A stretch of DNA of 64,000 bases from Gammaproteobacteria bacterium (GTDB lineage: Bacteria > Pseudomonadota > Gammaproteobacteria > Burkholderiales > Rhodocyclaceae): positions 124,001 through 188,000 of the forward strand of contig JARFTZ010000048.1 of NCBI GenBank assembly GCA_029289235.1, read 5' to 3'. A model generated the notes under the pieces. It was not told the origin of the DNA, did not search any database, and worked only from the letters and a program-made list of their open reading frames with translations. Position numbers and translations under genes: made by a program. Below, piece by piece: positions 43,657 to 51,654 of this stretch (within the stretch, counting starts at the first letter, position 1; every line of letters begins with the position of its first letter).

Positions 43657-44808
43657 TCAACACGTTTCCTCCTCTTCCACGCGCACGATGAATTCCCCGT
43701 CGAAATCACAGGCCAGCACGGTCAGGTTGTACGCGCCGGGATAGCAGGCTTTCAGGCTGCGGATGGCCTTTTTTGCCAGCGCCCGGTGAAAATCGACGGA
43801 CAGCCCGAGCGCGGCCAGCCGTTCGGCGGCGAAGCGCGCGGTTTCGGCGTTGCGGATTTGCTCGACGAGGTCGGGTGCGGCTCCCACTTCTTGCGCGCAA
43901 CCGGCGAGCAGGTCGCGGTCGATGGCGGCCTTCCAGGCATGGGTGACGGCCAGCCCTTGCCCCATCTTGGTCAGTTTGCCGGCCATCGCGCCAATATAAA
44001 CGCGAGCCATCTTGCGCTTGACCGCCGTCTGGAACGCCGCCTTGACGAAATCGCCCATCTGCACGAAGCAGGCCTCGTCGAGGTCCGGCAGCTGGCGCAT
44101 GGCGAACTTTTCGCTGCGGCCACCGGTGGTGAAGACGATCGAGGTCTGCCCCTGGTTGGCGGCGACGTCGACGGCCTGCACGACGCTGGCGCGGAAGGCC
44201 GCCGTGGAGTAAGGACGGACGATGCCGGTGGTACCGAGGATCGAGATGCCGCCGAGGATGCCGAGGCGGGCGTTGAGCGTCTTCTTCGCCATTTCCGCGC
44301 CGCCGGGAACGGAAATCGTGATCTCCAGCCCGTCGTGGTCGAGCAGTTCACCGGCGACGGCGCGCGCGTTGTCGACGATGTTGCGCCGTGGCACCGGATT
44401 GATTGCCGGGCCGCCGACCTCCAGCCCAAGGCCCTCCTTGGTGACCGTGCCGACGCCTTCGCCGCCCTTAAGCATGATCTGGCCGGCGGCGCCGGGCAGA
44501 CGGCGCACCTCGGCGGTCAGGTGCGCCCCATTCGTCGCGTCCGGATCGTCGCCGGCATCCTTGACGATGACGGCACGGGCCGAGTTGGGGTATTCCGCGT
44601 CAGCGACGTGGCCTTCCAGTACGGCAAAGGTCACGTCCTGCCCGTTTGGCAACTGGCTAACGATGCTGGCCGGCACCTCGCCGGTCAGCAGGCCGAGCGT
44701 CGCCGCGCGGGCGGCGGCGGCGGCGTTGGCGCCGGTGGTGAATCCGCTGCGATGGCCGCGCTTGCGCTTGCCGTCACCCTTGCGGATTTTCTCGGGGGCG
44801 TCGCTCAT
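43657..44808 (-). CDS. cbiD: Cobalt-precorrin-5B C1-methyltransferase CbiD
   Basis: 383 residues. Signature SGFTTGANAAAAARAATLGL is the N-terminal CbiD motif, followed by KDAGDDPDATNGAHLTAEVR, LKGGEGVGTVTKEGLGLEVG and GGISILGTTGIVRPYSTAAF. CbiD is specific to the anaerobic route. It starts just one base after the end of cbiC's coding region (44810). Confidence 0.95.
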   Translation of the reverse strand: MSDAPEKIRKGDGKRKRGHRSGFTTGANAAAAARAATLGLLTGEVPASIVSQLPNGQDVTFAVLEGHVADAEYPNSARAVIVKDAGDDPDATNGAHLTAEVRRLPGAAGQIMLKGGEGVGTVTKEGLGLEVGGPAINPVPRRNIVDNARAVAGELLDHDGLEITISVPGGAEMAKKTLNARLGILGGISILGTTGIVRPYSTAAFRASVVQAVDVAANQGQTSIVFTTGGRSEKFAMRQLPDLDEACFVQMGDFVKAAFQTAVKRKMARVYIGAMAGKLTKMGQGLAVTHAWKAAIDRDLLAGCAQEVGAAPDLVEQIRNAETARFAAERLAALGLSVDFHRALAKKAIRSLKACYPGAYNLTVLACDFDGEFIVRVEEEETC

Positions 44809-44809
44809 C

Positions 44810-45478
44810 TCACCGTTTCTGTTCGGCTTCGGCGAGGGCGAGCAGGGCGTGGATCGCCGCGACGACCAGCGTCGAGCCGCCCTTGCGCCCCTTGATGGTG
44901 ACCCACGGCACTTCGTCGACGGTCATCAGCAGATCCTTCGACTCGGCGGCCGAAACGAAGCCGACCGGCATGCCGACGACCAGCGCCGGACGCACGCTGT
45001 CCTCGCGGATCAGGCGGATGATTTCGAGCAGCGCCGTCGGCGCGTTGCCGATGCCGACGATGGCGCCGTCGAGCTGGCCGAGGCGGTGCGCCTTGCGCAT
45101 CGCCTGCACGGCTCGCGTCGTGTCGTGGAGGTGCGCCAGTTCGATGACGTCCAGATCGGAGATGTAATGGTGCGTGCTCATGCCGAAGTGCTTCATGCGC
45201 GGCTTCGACAGGCCGACGCAGATCATCTCGACGTCGGCGACGATGGGCGTACCGAGCCTGAGCACGGCTTTCAGGCCGGCCTGCATGGCGTCCGGGTGGA
45301 AGGTGGTGAGCCCGTTGAAGTCGAAGTCGGCATTGGCGTGGATCATCCGCCGCACCAGCGGCCATTGCTCGGCGGTGTAGGCGTCGTGCGGCCCGGCCTC
45401 GGCGTCGATGATCGAGAACGAGTCGTGCTCGATGGCACGCCCGGCGGCGGTGATCTGTTCAGTAACGGTGTTGGTCAT
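44810..45478 (-). CDS. cbiC: Precorrin-8X/cobalt-precorrin-8 methylmutase CbiC
   Basis: 222 residues. CbiC/CobH motifs: ANADFDFNGLTTFHPDAMQA, MSTHHYISDLDVIELAHLHD, IVGIGNAPTALLEIIRLIRE, VGFVSAAESKDLLMTVDEVP. It moves the methyl from C11 to C12 forming cobyrinate. The usual His near the start of the substrate site is in the THHY segment. Confidence 0.93.
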   Translation of the reverse strand: MTNTVTEQITAAGRAIEHDSFSIIDAEAGPHDAYTAEQWPLVRRMIHANADFDFNGLTTFHPDAMQAGLKAVLRLGTPIVADVEMICVGLSKPRMKHFGMSTHHYISDLDVIELAHLHDTTRAVQAMRKAHRLGQLDGAIVGIGNAPTALLEIIRLIREDSVRPALVVGMPVGFVSAAESKDLLMTVDEVPWVTIKGRKGGSTLVVAAIHALLALAEAEQKR

Positions 45479-45497
45479 CGTCGTGGCTTTGAAAGTC

Positions 45498-45593
45498 CAC
45501 CACAGAAGCGCGGAGACGCAGAGGTAACGCAGAGAAAGGCGTTTGTGAACTTCTTTCTCTGTGTCTTCTCTGTGCCTCTGTGTCTCTGTGGTG
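45498..45593. repeat. Second palindromic repeat type (CACCACAGA ... TCTGTGGTG)
   Basis: About 96 bases. The left arm begins CACCACAGAAGCGCGGAGAC and the right arm ends TGCCTCTGTGTCTCTGTGGT; arms are imperfect. It is A/G-rich (GCAGAGGTAACGCAGAGAAA) and unlike the GTCACCCCGG family. Found in the cbiC-cbiF intergenic gap. Confidence 0.85.
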
Positions 45594-45607
45594 ATAGGTT
45601 TTCATGA

Positions 45608-46390
45608 TCAGGCCACTGTCGCCTTGCGGAAACGGTGGGTGAATTCGGGGTCGTAGAGCTTGGAGCGCACCAGCGATTCCCAGTTCGCGGCGCCGAGCGT
45701 CGGGCTGGCGACGATCATCGCCTGGCTGCCGATCTTCTCCGCCTGGCACTTCTGCTTGATGTCGGCCAGCGTGCCGCGCACGATCTTTTCCTGCCCCGGC
45801 CAGCTGGCCTTCTGCACGACGAGGATCGGCGCGTCCTCCTGCCATCCGGCGGCGCGCAGGGCGCTCTGGACCTCATGCAGCAGGGTGATCGACAGGTAGA
45901 TGCACAGCGTGCAGTGGTGCGACGCCAGCAATGCAAGATCCTCGCCCTCGGGCATCGGGGTGCGCCCGGCGGTGCGGGTGAGGATGACGGTCTGGGTGAC
46001 TTCCGGCAGCGTCAGCGTTTCGCCGGCGGCGGCCATGGACGCCATGGCGGAAGAGACGCCCGGCACGACGGCCCACTCGACGCCGGCGGCGGTGAGCGGG
46101 CGGGTCATTTCGATCAGCGCGCCGTAGAGGCCGGGGTCGCCGGTCTGCAGACGGATGACGGTTGCGTTCCGGCTGGCCTGGTCGAGCAGCCAGGCGACCA
46201 TCTCTTCGAGGGTCATGTCCTTCGAGTCGCGGATTTCGCAGCCTGCCGGCGCGTAGCGCGTGGCGGCCTGATCAACGAGCGAGCCGGCGTAAAGGATCGC
46301 GCCGGCCTGTTCGATCAGCGTGCGGCCCTTGACGGTGATCAGGTCGGGGTCGCCGGGGCCGGCGCCGACAAACCAGATTTTTCCGGGCAT
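45608..46390 (-). CDS. cbiF: Precorrin-4/cobalt-precorrin-4 C11-methyltransferase (CbiF/CobM)
   Basis: 260 residues. Motifs: IWFVGAGPGDPDLITVKGRT, GAILYAGSLVDQAATRYAPA, RLQTGDPGLYGALIEMTRPL, VPGVSSAMASMAAAGETLTL, ILTRTAGRTPMPEGEDLALL. It methylates C11 after ring contraction. It starts 28 bases downstream of cbiO on the same strand. A palindromic repeat separates it from cbiC. Confidence 0.94.
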   Translation of the reverse strand: MPGKIWFVGAGPGDPDLITVKGRTLIEQAGAILYAGSLVDQAATRYAPAGCEIRDSKDMTLEEMVAWLLDQASRNATVIRLQTGDPGLYGALIEMTRPLTAAGVEWAVVPGVSSAMASMAAAGETLTLPEVTQTVILTRTAGRTPMPEGEDLALLASHHCTLCIYLSITLLHEVQSALRAAGWQEDAPILVVQKASWPGQEKIVRGTLADIKQKCQAEKIGSQAMIVASPTLGAANWESLVRSKLYDPEFTHRFRKATVA

Positions 46391-46418
46391 CAGTCGATTC
46401 TCCCGAGGTGAGTAGCGG

Positions 46419-47270
46419 TCATTGGAAATCCTTTTCGGAGGCGTTCAGTTGTGAGATCAGCTCGCCCATCGCGCGCGGCTGGCTGTCGGTCGGCAGCAGT
46501 TTCCGGGCGACGAGCAAGCGGTGCAGTTCGACGAGCCCGGGCATCGGCAGCCGCGCGGCGGCGAGCGCCTCGGCGTGCTCGGGCAGGGCCGCGGCGTCGA
46601 AGGCGGCGGTGCAGCGGCCGCCGGCGATCAGGTGGATGCGGTCGGCCCAGCGGTAGGCAAAATCGATGTCGTGCGTGGCGAGCAGCAGGGTGATGCCCTG
46701 CGCATGCAGGCCGTCGAGGACGGCGAGCAGTTCGGCGCGCATGGCGTGGTCGAGACCGGCCATCGGCTCGTCGAGGATAAGCAGGCGCGGTTGCATGGCC
46801 AGCACGCCGGCGATGCAAACGCGCTTCTTCTGGCCGAAGGAGAGGTTGTGCACCGGCCGGTCGGCAAACGGCGCCATGCTCACGGCCTGGAGCGCCTGCT
46901 CGACGCGCTCGCGCACGGTCGCCATGTCGAGGCCGAGGTTGAGCGGGCCGAACGAGACGTCCTCGCGCACGCTGGCCGAGAACAGTTGCTGGTCGGGGTT
47001 CTGGAAAACGAGCCCGACTTCGCTGCGCAGGGCGCGCAGGCCGGCGCGGCTGTAGTCGACCGGCTGGCCGGCGTAGCGAACGACCCCTTGCTGCGGCTTG
47101 AGCAGGCCGTTGGCGTGCTGGAACAGTGTTGTCTTGCCGGCGCCGTTGGCGCCGATCAGCGCGTTGCGGCTGCCGCGCGCGATGGTCAGCGAGCAGCCGG
47201 CGAGGCCGGCGTTGCCGTCCGGGTAGCGAAAGGCGACGTCGGCGAATTCGAGAAGAACGTCGGTGGTCAT
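46419..47270 (-). CDS. cbiO: Cobalt ECF transporter ATP-binding protein CbiO
   Basis: 283 residues. Walker A is GANGAGKTTLFQHANG, the Q-loop FQNPDQQLFSASVREDVSFG typical of ECF ATPases, the signature NLSFGQKKRVCIAGVLAMQP and the Walker B LLILDEPMAGLD. It would power cobalt uptake with CbiQ and a CbiM-type S component. The ATG overlaps the cbiQ stop. The substrate is assigned from the riboswitch and operon. Confidence 0.9.
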   Translation of the reverse strand: MTTDVLLEFADVAFRYPDGNAGLAGCSLTIARGSRNALIGANGAGKTTLFQHANGLLKPQQGVVRYAGQPVDYSRAGLRALRSEVGLVFQNPDQQLFSASVREDVSFGPLNLGLDMATVRERVEQALQAVSMAPFADRPVHNLSFGQKKRVCIAGVLAMQPRLLILDEPMAGLDHAMRAELLAVLDGLHAQGITLLLATHDIDFAYRWADRIHLIAGGRCTAAFDAAALPEHAEALAAARLPMPGLVELHRLLVARKLLPTDSQPRAMGELISQLNASEKDFQ

Positions 47271-48013
47271 CGCAGCGTCACCGCAAGGAGGACCAGCGCC
47301 AACACGCCGAGGCAGGCCAGCGTGATGTCGCGTCTGCTGTTGGCGTATGCGGGTTCGAGGAAACGGAACGCGCCGTCATTGTTGCGCGACTGGGCGGCGA
47401 CATTCAGATCGTGCGCGCGTTGCCAGATCTGCAGCGTCAGGTTGGCGGTCAGGCTGCCGAGCGAACGCAATGTCAGCGCCGGCGTCGCGTAGCCGAGGCG
47501 GGCAGCCTGCGCCGTGCGCGTGTCATGCAGCGCCTCGGAGAAAACGAACAGCATGCGGTAGCAGAGGACCATGATCTCGAGCAGGACCTCCGGCATCTTC
47601 AGACGGCGCAACAAGGCAATCAGGTCGACCAGGGGAGTCGTCAGTGCGAGAAAGAGCAGTGCACTCAGGGCGGCACAGGAGCGGGCCGCGAGTTGCAGGA
47701 CTGGTGACCAGCCGGCGGGCAGCCAGCGCACGGTGAAGCCGCCGTTGGCGGGCGCGAAGTCGAGCGAGTAGGCCAGCGTCAGGCAGCCGAGCAGCAGGAA
47801 GCCGAGCGGTGGCAAGGCAACGCGCAGGAAGCGAGCGGCCGGTACGCCGGCGCCGAAGACAGCCGTAATAACGAGCAGCAGGGCGACGAGCGCGGCGGTC
47901 GCCGGTTGTGTCGCGGTGAACGCGGCAATCAGGGCGCCCAGGGAGAATAGCCCCTTCGCCGCCGGCGTGACACGACGCCAGCGGTTGCTGTAGGCGCATT
48001 GCTCGATCAGCAT
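47267..48013 (-). CDS. cbiQ: Cobalt ECF transporter T component CbiQ
   Basis: 248 residues from ATG 48013 (MLIEQCAYSNRWRRVTPAAK), which opens with the N-terminal polar helix typical of CbiQ; upstream in-frame codons have no better start. Five to six hydrophobic segments follow (LFSLGALIAAFTATQPATAA, FLLLGCLTLAYSLDFAP) plus the coupling helix with the ARG-like QAARLGYATPALTLRSLG motif. CbiQ couples CbiO to the S unit. CbiM and CbiN are not seen beside it; the riboswitch is directly upstream. Confidence 0.88.
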   Translation of the reverse strand: MLIEQCAYSNRWRRVTPAAKGLFSLGALIAAFTATQPATAALVALLLVITAVFGAGVPAARFLRVALPPLGFLLLGCLTLAYSLDFAPANGGFTVRWLPAGWSPVLQLAARSCAALSALLFLALTTPLVDLIALLRRLKMPEVLLEIMVLCYRMLFVFSEALHDTRTAQAARLGYATPALTLRSLGSLTANLTLQIWQRAHDLNVAAQSRNNDGAFRFLEPAYANSRRDITLACLGVLALVLLAVTLR

Positions 48014-48255
48014 CGGCCGGCCGTCCGCGGCGAGGCGCCACGCGAAAGGCGCTGGGCTGGAATCTGATGACTGACGACGCGCATGAACTTCCCTGACAGT
48101 GACGACGGACAAACAACGGTGCAGGGATTCGGTGGGATCAGCTCGGAAGACAAGCCGTCAAAAAGCGGAGTGCTGCTGCGGGAAAATTGCAGCGGCGAGC
48201 CAGACGGCGAATCTACAGGACCGTTCCCCTCACCCCGAGGATTGGCACCACATGC
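48014..48255. other. Leader between the riboswitch and cbiQ, no gene seen
   Basis: About 240 bases of untranslated leader. It contains a small hairpin-forming stretch (GCTGC ... GCAGC on the minus strand) but no convincing CDS in the cob direction; a CbiM or CbiN fragment was looked for and not found. It may hold the expression platform. Confidence 0.6.
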
Positions 48256-48452
48256 GTTCCGGGCCGGTCTTCTGACTCGCCTTCGTCCTCCTCCGGCGCC
48301 TTCCCATGCAAAAAATGTCGCACAGTGGCGTGTTGCCGGAATCGTCTGGCCTACAGCAGCGGGGGGCTGTGCCGGAATGGCCATGCGATGAAAAACGCGC
48401 GGCGCCACCGGCTTCCCGTTTCACCGCGACCGACGGATACCGGGCGCGGAAC
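48256..48452 (-). promoter_or_regulatory. Cobalamin riboswitch upstream of cbiQ operon
   Basis: On the minus strand the core elements are all present in order: AACGGGAAGCCGGTGGC, CACAGCCCCCCGCTGCTGTA, GCCACTGTGCG, GGGAAGGCGCC, and B12 box GAGTCAGAAGACCGGCC. The ends pair as GTTCCG (48452-48447) with CGGAAC (48261-48256). This should switch off cobalt uptake and corrin synthesis when B12 is plentiful, matching the btuB riboswitch. Confidence 0.95.
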
Positions 48453-48474
48453 CTGAAACGCGCGCCAGTATACG

Positions 48475-49578
48475 CTAATCGCGAACGCTGCGGCGTCTCC
48501 GTGGCTGTCGGATATCCACAGCCGGGGGCTCTTCTTCATAGAGGTGTTCCGCCCACTCGCCCCAGACTGCCCAGGCGACCGCAAGGACGATCGGGCCGGC
48601 GAACAGCCCGACCAGACCGAAGGCCAGGATGCCGCCGAGTACGCCGAACAGCACCAGCAGGAAAGGAATGTCGCTGACGCTGCTGATGAAGAACGGGCGC
48701 AGCACGTTGTCGATCTGACTGACCACGGCGGCGCCCCAGATCCAGACGCCGATGGCCGCGCCGGTTTCGCCCTGGGCGAGCAGGATGGCTCCCGAGGCGC
48801 CCCAAGCGAAGGGGGTGCCGAAGGGGATCAGCGCGAACAGCGCCGTCATCAGCCCCAGGGTCACCGGCGAAGCCAGACCGGCGACCCAGTAGCCGGCGCC
48901 GGCAGCCATGCCCTGCACCAGCGCGGTGAGCAGGATGCCGTACACCACTGCGCGCGTCGTCGACGCTGCGGCGGCGAGGTAATCGTGCGTGCGCTTGCCG
49001 ATGAACCGCGCCATGACGTGGCTCAGCTCGTGGATGATCCGTACCCCGTCACGATAGAAGAAGAACAGGATGACCAGCACCAGCACCAGCCGGATCAGGG
49101 TTCTCCCGAGGCCGCCGGCCAGGATCGCCGCCTGCGAGAAATGGCCGGACAGCCAACCTTTGAGGGTGTGAGCCACGCCTTGCGGGTCGCCGAGCAACTG
49201 CAGGCGCTGTTGCGCCAGCCAGTCGCCGAGCCAGGGGATGTCGCGGAGAAAGGCGGGGATATCCGGTGGATTGGCCATGAAGGCGCGCAGACCGTTGTAG
49301 ACCGTGGACACCTCCTGCTGCGCCAGCCAGGCCAGCCATAGCAAAGGCGCGAACAGCGTGATGGCGGCAATCGTCGTGGCCACGCCGGCGGCCAGCGCGT
49401 CGCGCCCCCCGCATTTCTGGCGCAGCTTGTCGGCCAGCGGCCAGGTAGCGTAGGCCAGGATACAGGCCCAGGCAATCAGCCCGATGAACGGGCGCATGAC
49501 GATGAAGACCAGGATGGCCAGGCCGCAGAAGCCGAGCCACGGCGCGATGCGACGATTGATGGGCGAGGAGAAGGGCAT
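48475..49578 (-). CDS. AI-2E/PerM family transporter
   Basis: 367 residues from ATG 49578 (MPFSSPINRRIAPWLGFCGL); the longer in-frame start lies beyond the terminator hairpin. Six to eight hydrophobic segments are visible (FCGLAILVFIVMRPFIGLIA, LIRLVLVLVILFFFYRDGVR, VLFGVLGGILAFGLVGLFAG). AI-2E/UPF0118 proteins are exporters or channels of uncertain substrate. It ends just before the riboswitch region, so it is transcribed towards it; the cob promoter must lie inside or just after its 3' end. Confidence 0.9.
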   Translation of the reverse strand: MPFSSPINRRIAPWLGFCGLAILVFIVMRPFIGLIAWACILAYATWPLADKLRQKCGGRDALAAGVATTIAAITLFAPLLWLAWLAQQEVSTVYNGLRAFMANPPDIPAFLRDIPWLGDWLAQQRLQLLGDPQGVAHTLKGWLSGHFSQAAILAGGLGRTLIRLVLVLVILFFFYRDGVRIIHELSHVMARFIGKRTHDYLAAAASTTRAVVYGILLTALVQGMAAGAGYWVAGLASPVTLGLMTALFALIPFGTPFAWGASGAILLAQGETGAAIGVWIWGAAVVSQIDNVLRPFFISSVSDIPFLLVLFGVLGGILAFGLVGLFAGPIVLAVAWAVWGEWAEHLYEEEPPAVDIRQPRRRRSVRD

Positions 49579-49715
49579 GCGTGAAACGGGGCTGGCAGAA
49601 CGCGGTCTGCGGAAGGCCGTAGGATACGCTTTCGCCGGTTCCGGCGCATCCGCTCTGGCAGCGAGGGGGGGCGCGAGAAAACCGGCTTCCCTGCGCGCGC
49701 TTCCGGCAGCCTTCA

Positions 49716-49769
49716 AAAAAAGAGGATGGTCGTAGCAAGAATGTATCGGGTTTCTTGCTATGACCATCC
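49716..49769 (-). terminator. Strong terminator of the TRAP/kinase operon
   Basis: An 18-bp stem pairs GGATGGTCGTAGCAAGAA (49724-49741) with TTCTTGCTATGACCATCC (49752-49769), with one G-U pair. On the minus strand it is followed by a run of seven T (plus-strand A run about 49715-49721). It lies between the kinase gene and the AI-2E transporter. Confidence 0.9.
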
Positions 49770-49894
49770 AGGTCAGGAGATCTGCTGAATCGCTACTGAC
49801 TTTGCCGTGACTGTCGTCCCGCGCCACGACACTTTCCGCGGTTCGTCTGCGCTTCCATGGCGATTCAAAAATGCTGCACGGCTCCACAACTCAA

Positions 49895-49922
49895 GGCGGC
49901 GGGCGTGGGGGCGCCCGCCGCC
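49895..49922 (-). terminator. GC-only hairpin just after the kinase gene
   Basis: A perfect 11-bp stem (GGCGGCGGGCG with CGCCCGCCGCC) with a six-base loop sits 7 bases past the kinase stop. It has no T tract, so alone it is a poor intrinsic terminator; it may stabilise the 3' end, with the stronger terminator about 130 bases on. Confidence 0.45.
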
Positions 49923-49929
49923 CGCCGCC

Positions 49930-51636
49930 TCAGCCCTTGATCGCTTCGGCGACGACGCGGGCGCAGAGCGCCAGCGAGATGGCGCCGGCGTCCGGGTAGC
50001 CGAGGCTGCGCTGGGTGTGCGACTTGGCGCGGCCGAGCTTCGGGGTGAGTTGCGCAGTGGCTTCACCGGCCTTGGTCGCCACGTCGGCAGCGATCGCCCA
50101 GGCTTCGGCAAGCGTCTTGCCCTTGCCGACTTCCTCGTTCAGCGTCGCGGCGAAAGGAACGAACGAGTCGACCAGCGTCTTGTCGCCGACCTTGGCGCCG
50201 CCGAGGCGCATGATGGCTTCGAGACCGGCCTGAGCGCCCTTGGCGACGGCGTCGGCAGTCATCTCGGCTTCGTCGCTGAGCTGGGTGCTCCAGATGCGCA
50301 GGGCGAGGCCCCACAGCGCACCGGAAGCGCCGCCCGCGCGGTCGGCCCAGGCGTTGGCGGCAGTCGCCAGCACGCTGGCGGCGCCGGCACCGGCGGCCGC
50401 GGCCTTCTGCGCGGCTTCGGCAGCCGCGGCGGAACCGCGGGTCATGCCCTGGCCATGGTCGCCGTCACCGGCGCGGGCATCGATGCGCCCGAGTTCGGGT
50501 TCGGCTTCGCGCAGCGCCGTGGCGACCTTGGCGAGCACGCCGGCGATGCACTTGCCGTTTTCCTTCGACGCGGCGGACGCCGGACCGAACTTGAGTTCCT
50601 CTTCCTTGTCCTCGAACGCCGGTGCGGGTTGCGTCGGGATGATCGCGCCGCGGCGGAGCACCGGCGCGTCGCACGGGGCGCACCAGAGCTGTTCGAGTTC
50701 GTCGTCGAGCCAGGTCAGGGTCAGCGAGCAGCCGGCCATGTCCATGCTGGTGACGTATTCGCCGACTTCCGGCTCGACCGCGGTGAGCCCGGCTTTCTTC
50801 AGTTCGGCTTCGACGCTGACCCAGAGGACGAACAGTTCTTCATACTTGGTGCAGCCGAGGCCGTTGAGGATGACCGCGACGCGGCCCTTGCAGTCGGCCG
50901 GCTTTTCCTGGACCAGCTTGTCGACCAGCATCTTCGCCAGCGCGCTGGCCGGCATCATGTCTTCTTCGCTGATCCCCGGTTCGCCGTGGATGCCCAAGCC
51001 CACGCCAATGCGCTGCGCCGGCACGGTGAACAGCGGCTCCTTGGCGCCCGGCAGGGTGCAGCCGCTGAAGGCGACGCCGAATGACACGGTGTTCTTGTTG
51101 GCCTTGATCGCCACGCGCTCGACGTCGTCGAGCTTCATGCCGGCTTCGGCGGCCGCGCCGGCGATCTTGAAGACGGCGAGGTCGCCGGCCACGCCGCGAC
51201 GCTCGTTGGCCTTCTCGGCCGGGGCGCTGGCGACGTCGTCGGTCACCGGCAGGACACGCACGTCGACGCCTTCCGAGATCAGGCGCTCGGCGGCGAGACC
51301 GAAGTTGAGCACGTCGCCGGCATACTTGCCGAAGCCGAGCAGGACGCCGCCGCCGCGGTTGGCCTTGCGGCAGACGTTGGCCACGAGGTGTGTCGACGGC
51401 GAGGCGAAGACGTCGCCGGCCACCGCCGCATCGGCAAGGCCCGGTCCGACGAAGCCGGCGAAGGCCGGATAATGGCCCGAGCCGCCGCCGACGACGATCG
51501 ACACCTTGCCTTCCGGCGTGGCGGTCGAGCGCACGACGCCGCCGATCACGGGGCGCACGTGGCGGGCATAGACGGAAGCGAAGCCGGCCAGGGCGGTCTT
51601 GGCGAATTCTTCGGGATTGTCGTAGATGCAGGTCAT
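49930..51636 (-). CDS. DhaK-DhaL two-domain kinase (dihydroxyacetone/erythrulose kinase family)
   Basis: 568 residues. The N-terminal DhaK domain has GGGSGHYPAFAGFVG (His for covalent ketone binding is in place), KYAGDVLNFG (catalytic Asp) and GLGIHGEPGI (second His). The second His of the common GHEPxH motif is Phe here (GHYPAF). The C-terminal DhaL ATP domain has AGDGDHGQGMTRG for metal binding. Single-chain DhaK-DhaL kinases use ATP to phosphorylate a ketose such as dihydroxyacetone or erythrulose. Its neighbours (isomerase, dehydrogenase, TRAP) suggest a sugar other than dihydroxyacetone, but this is inference. Confidence 0.9.
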   Translation of the reverse strand: MTCIYDNPEEFAKTALAGFASVYARHVRPVIGGVVRSTATPEGKVSIVVGGGSGHYPAFAGFVGPGLADAAVAGDVFASPSTHLVANVCRKANRGGGVLLGFGKYAGDVLNFGLAAERLISEGVDVRVLPVTDDVASAPAEKANERRGVAGDLAVFKIAGAAAEAGMKLDDVERVAIKANKNTVSFGVAFSGCTLPGAKEPLFTVPAQRIGVGLGIHGEPGISEEDMMPASALAKMLVDKLVQEKPADCKGRVAVILNGLGCTKYEELFVLWVSVEAELKKAGLTAVEPEVGEYVTSMDMAGCSLTLTWLDDELEQLWCAPCDAPVLRRGAIIPTQPAPAFEDKEEELKFGPASAASKENGKCIAGVLAKVATALREAEPELGRIDARAGDGDHGQGMTRGSAAAAEAAQKAAAAGAGAASVLATAANAWADRAGGASGALWGLALRIWSTQLSDEAEMTADAVAKGAQAGLEAIMRLGGAKVGDKTLVDSFVPFAATLNEEVGKGKTLAEAWAIAADVATKAGEATAQLTPKLGRAKSHTQRSLGYPDAGAISLALCARVVAEAIKG

Positions 51637-51654
51637 GTCAGGTCCCCCTTTGAC

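Noticed and set aside
48014-48255. Possible CbiM or CbiN gene between riboswitch and cbiQ
   Set aside because: No frame has the CbiM N-terminal metal-site His pattern or membrane helices; too short.
49724-49769. Long hairpin as an integron attC site or IS end
   Set aside because: It carries a T-run on the minus side and fits a terminator; no integrase or transposase is near.
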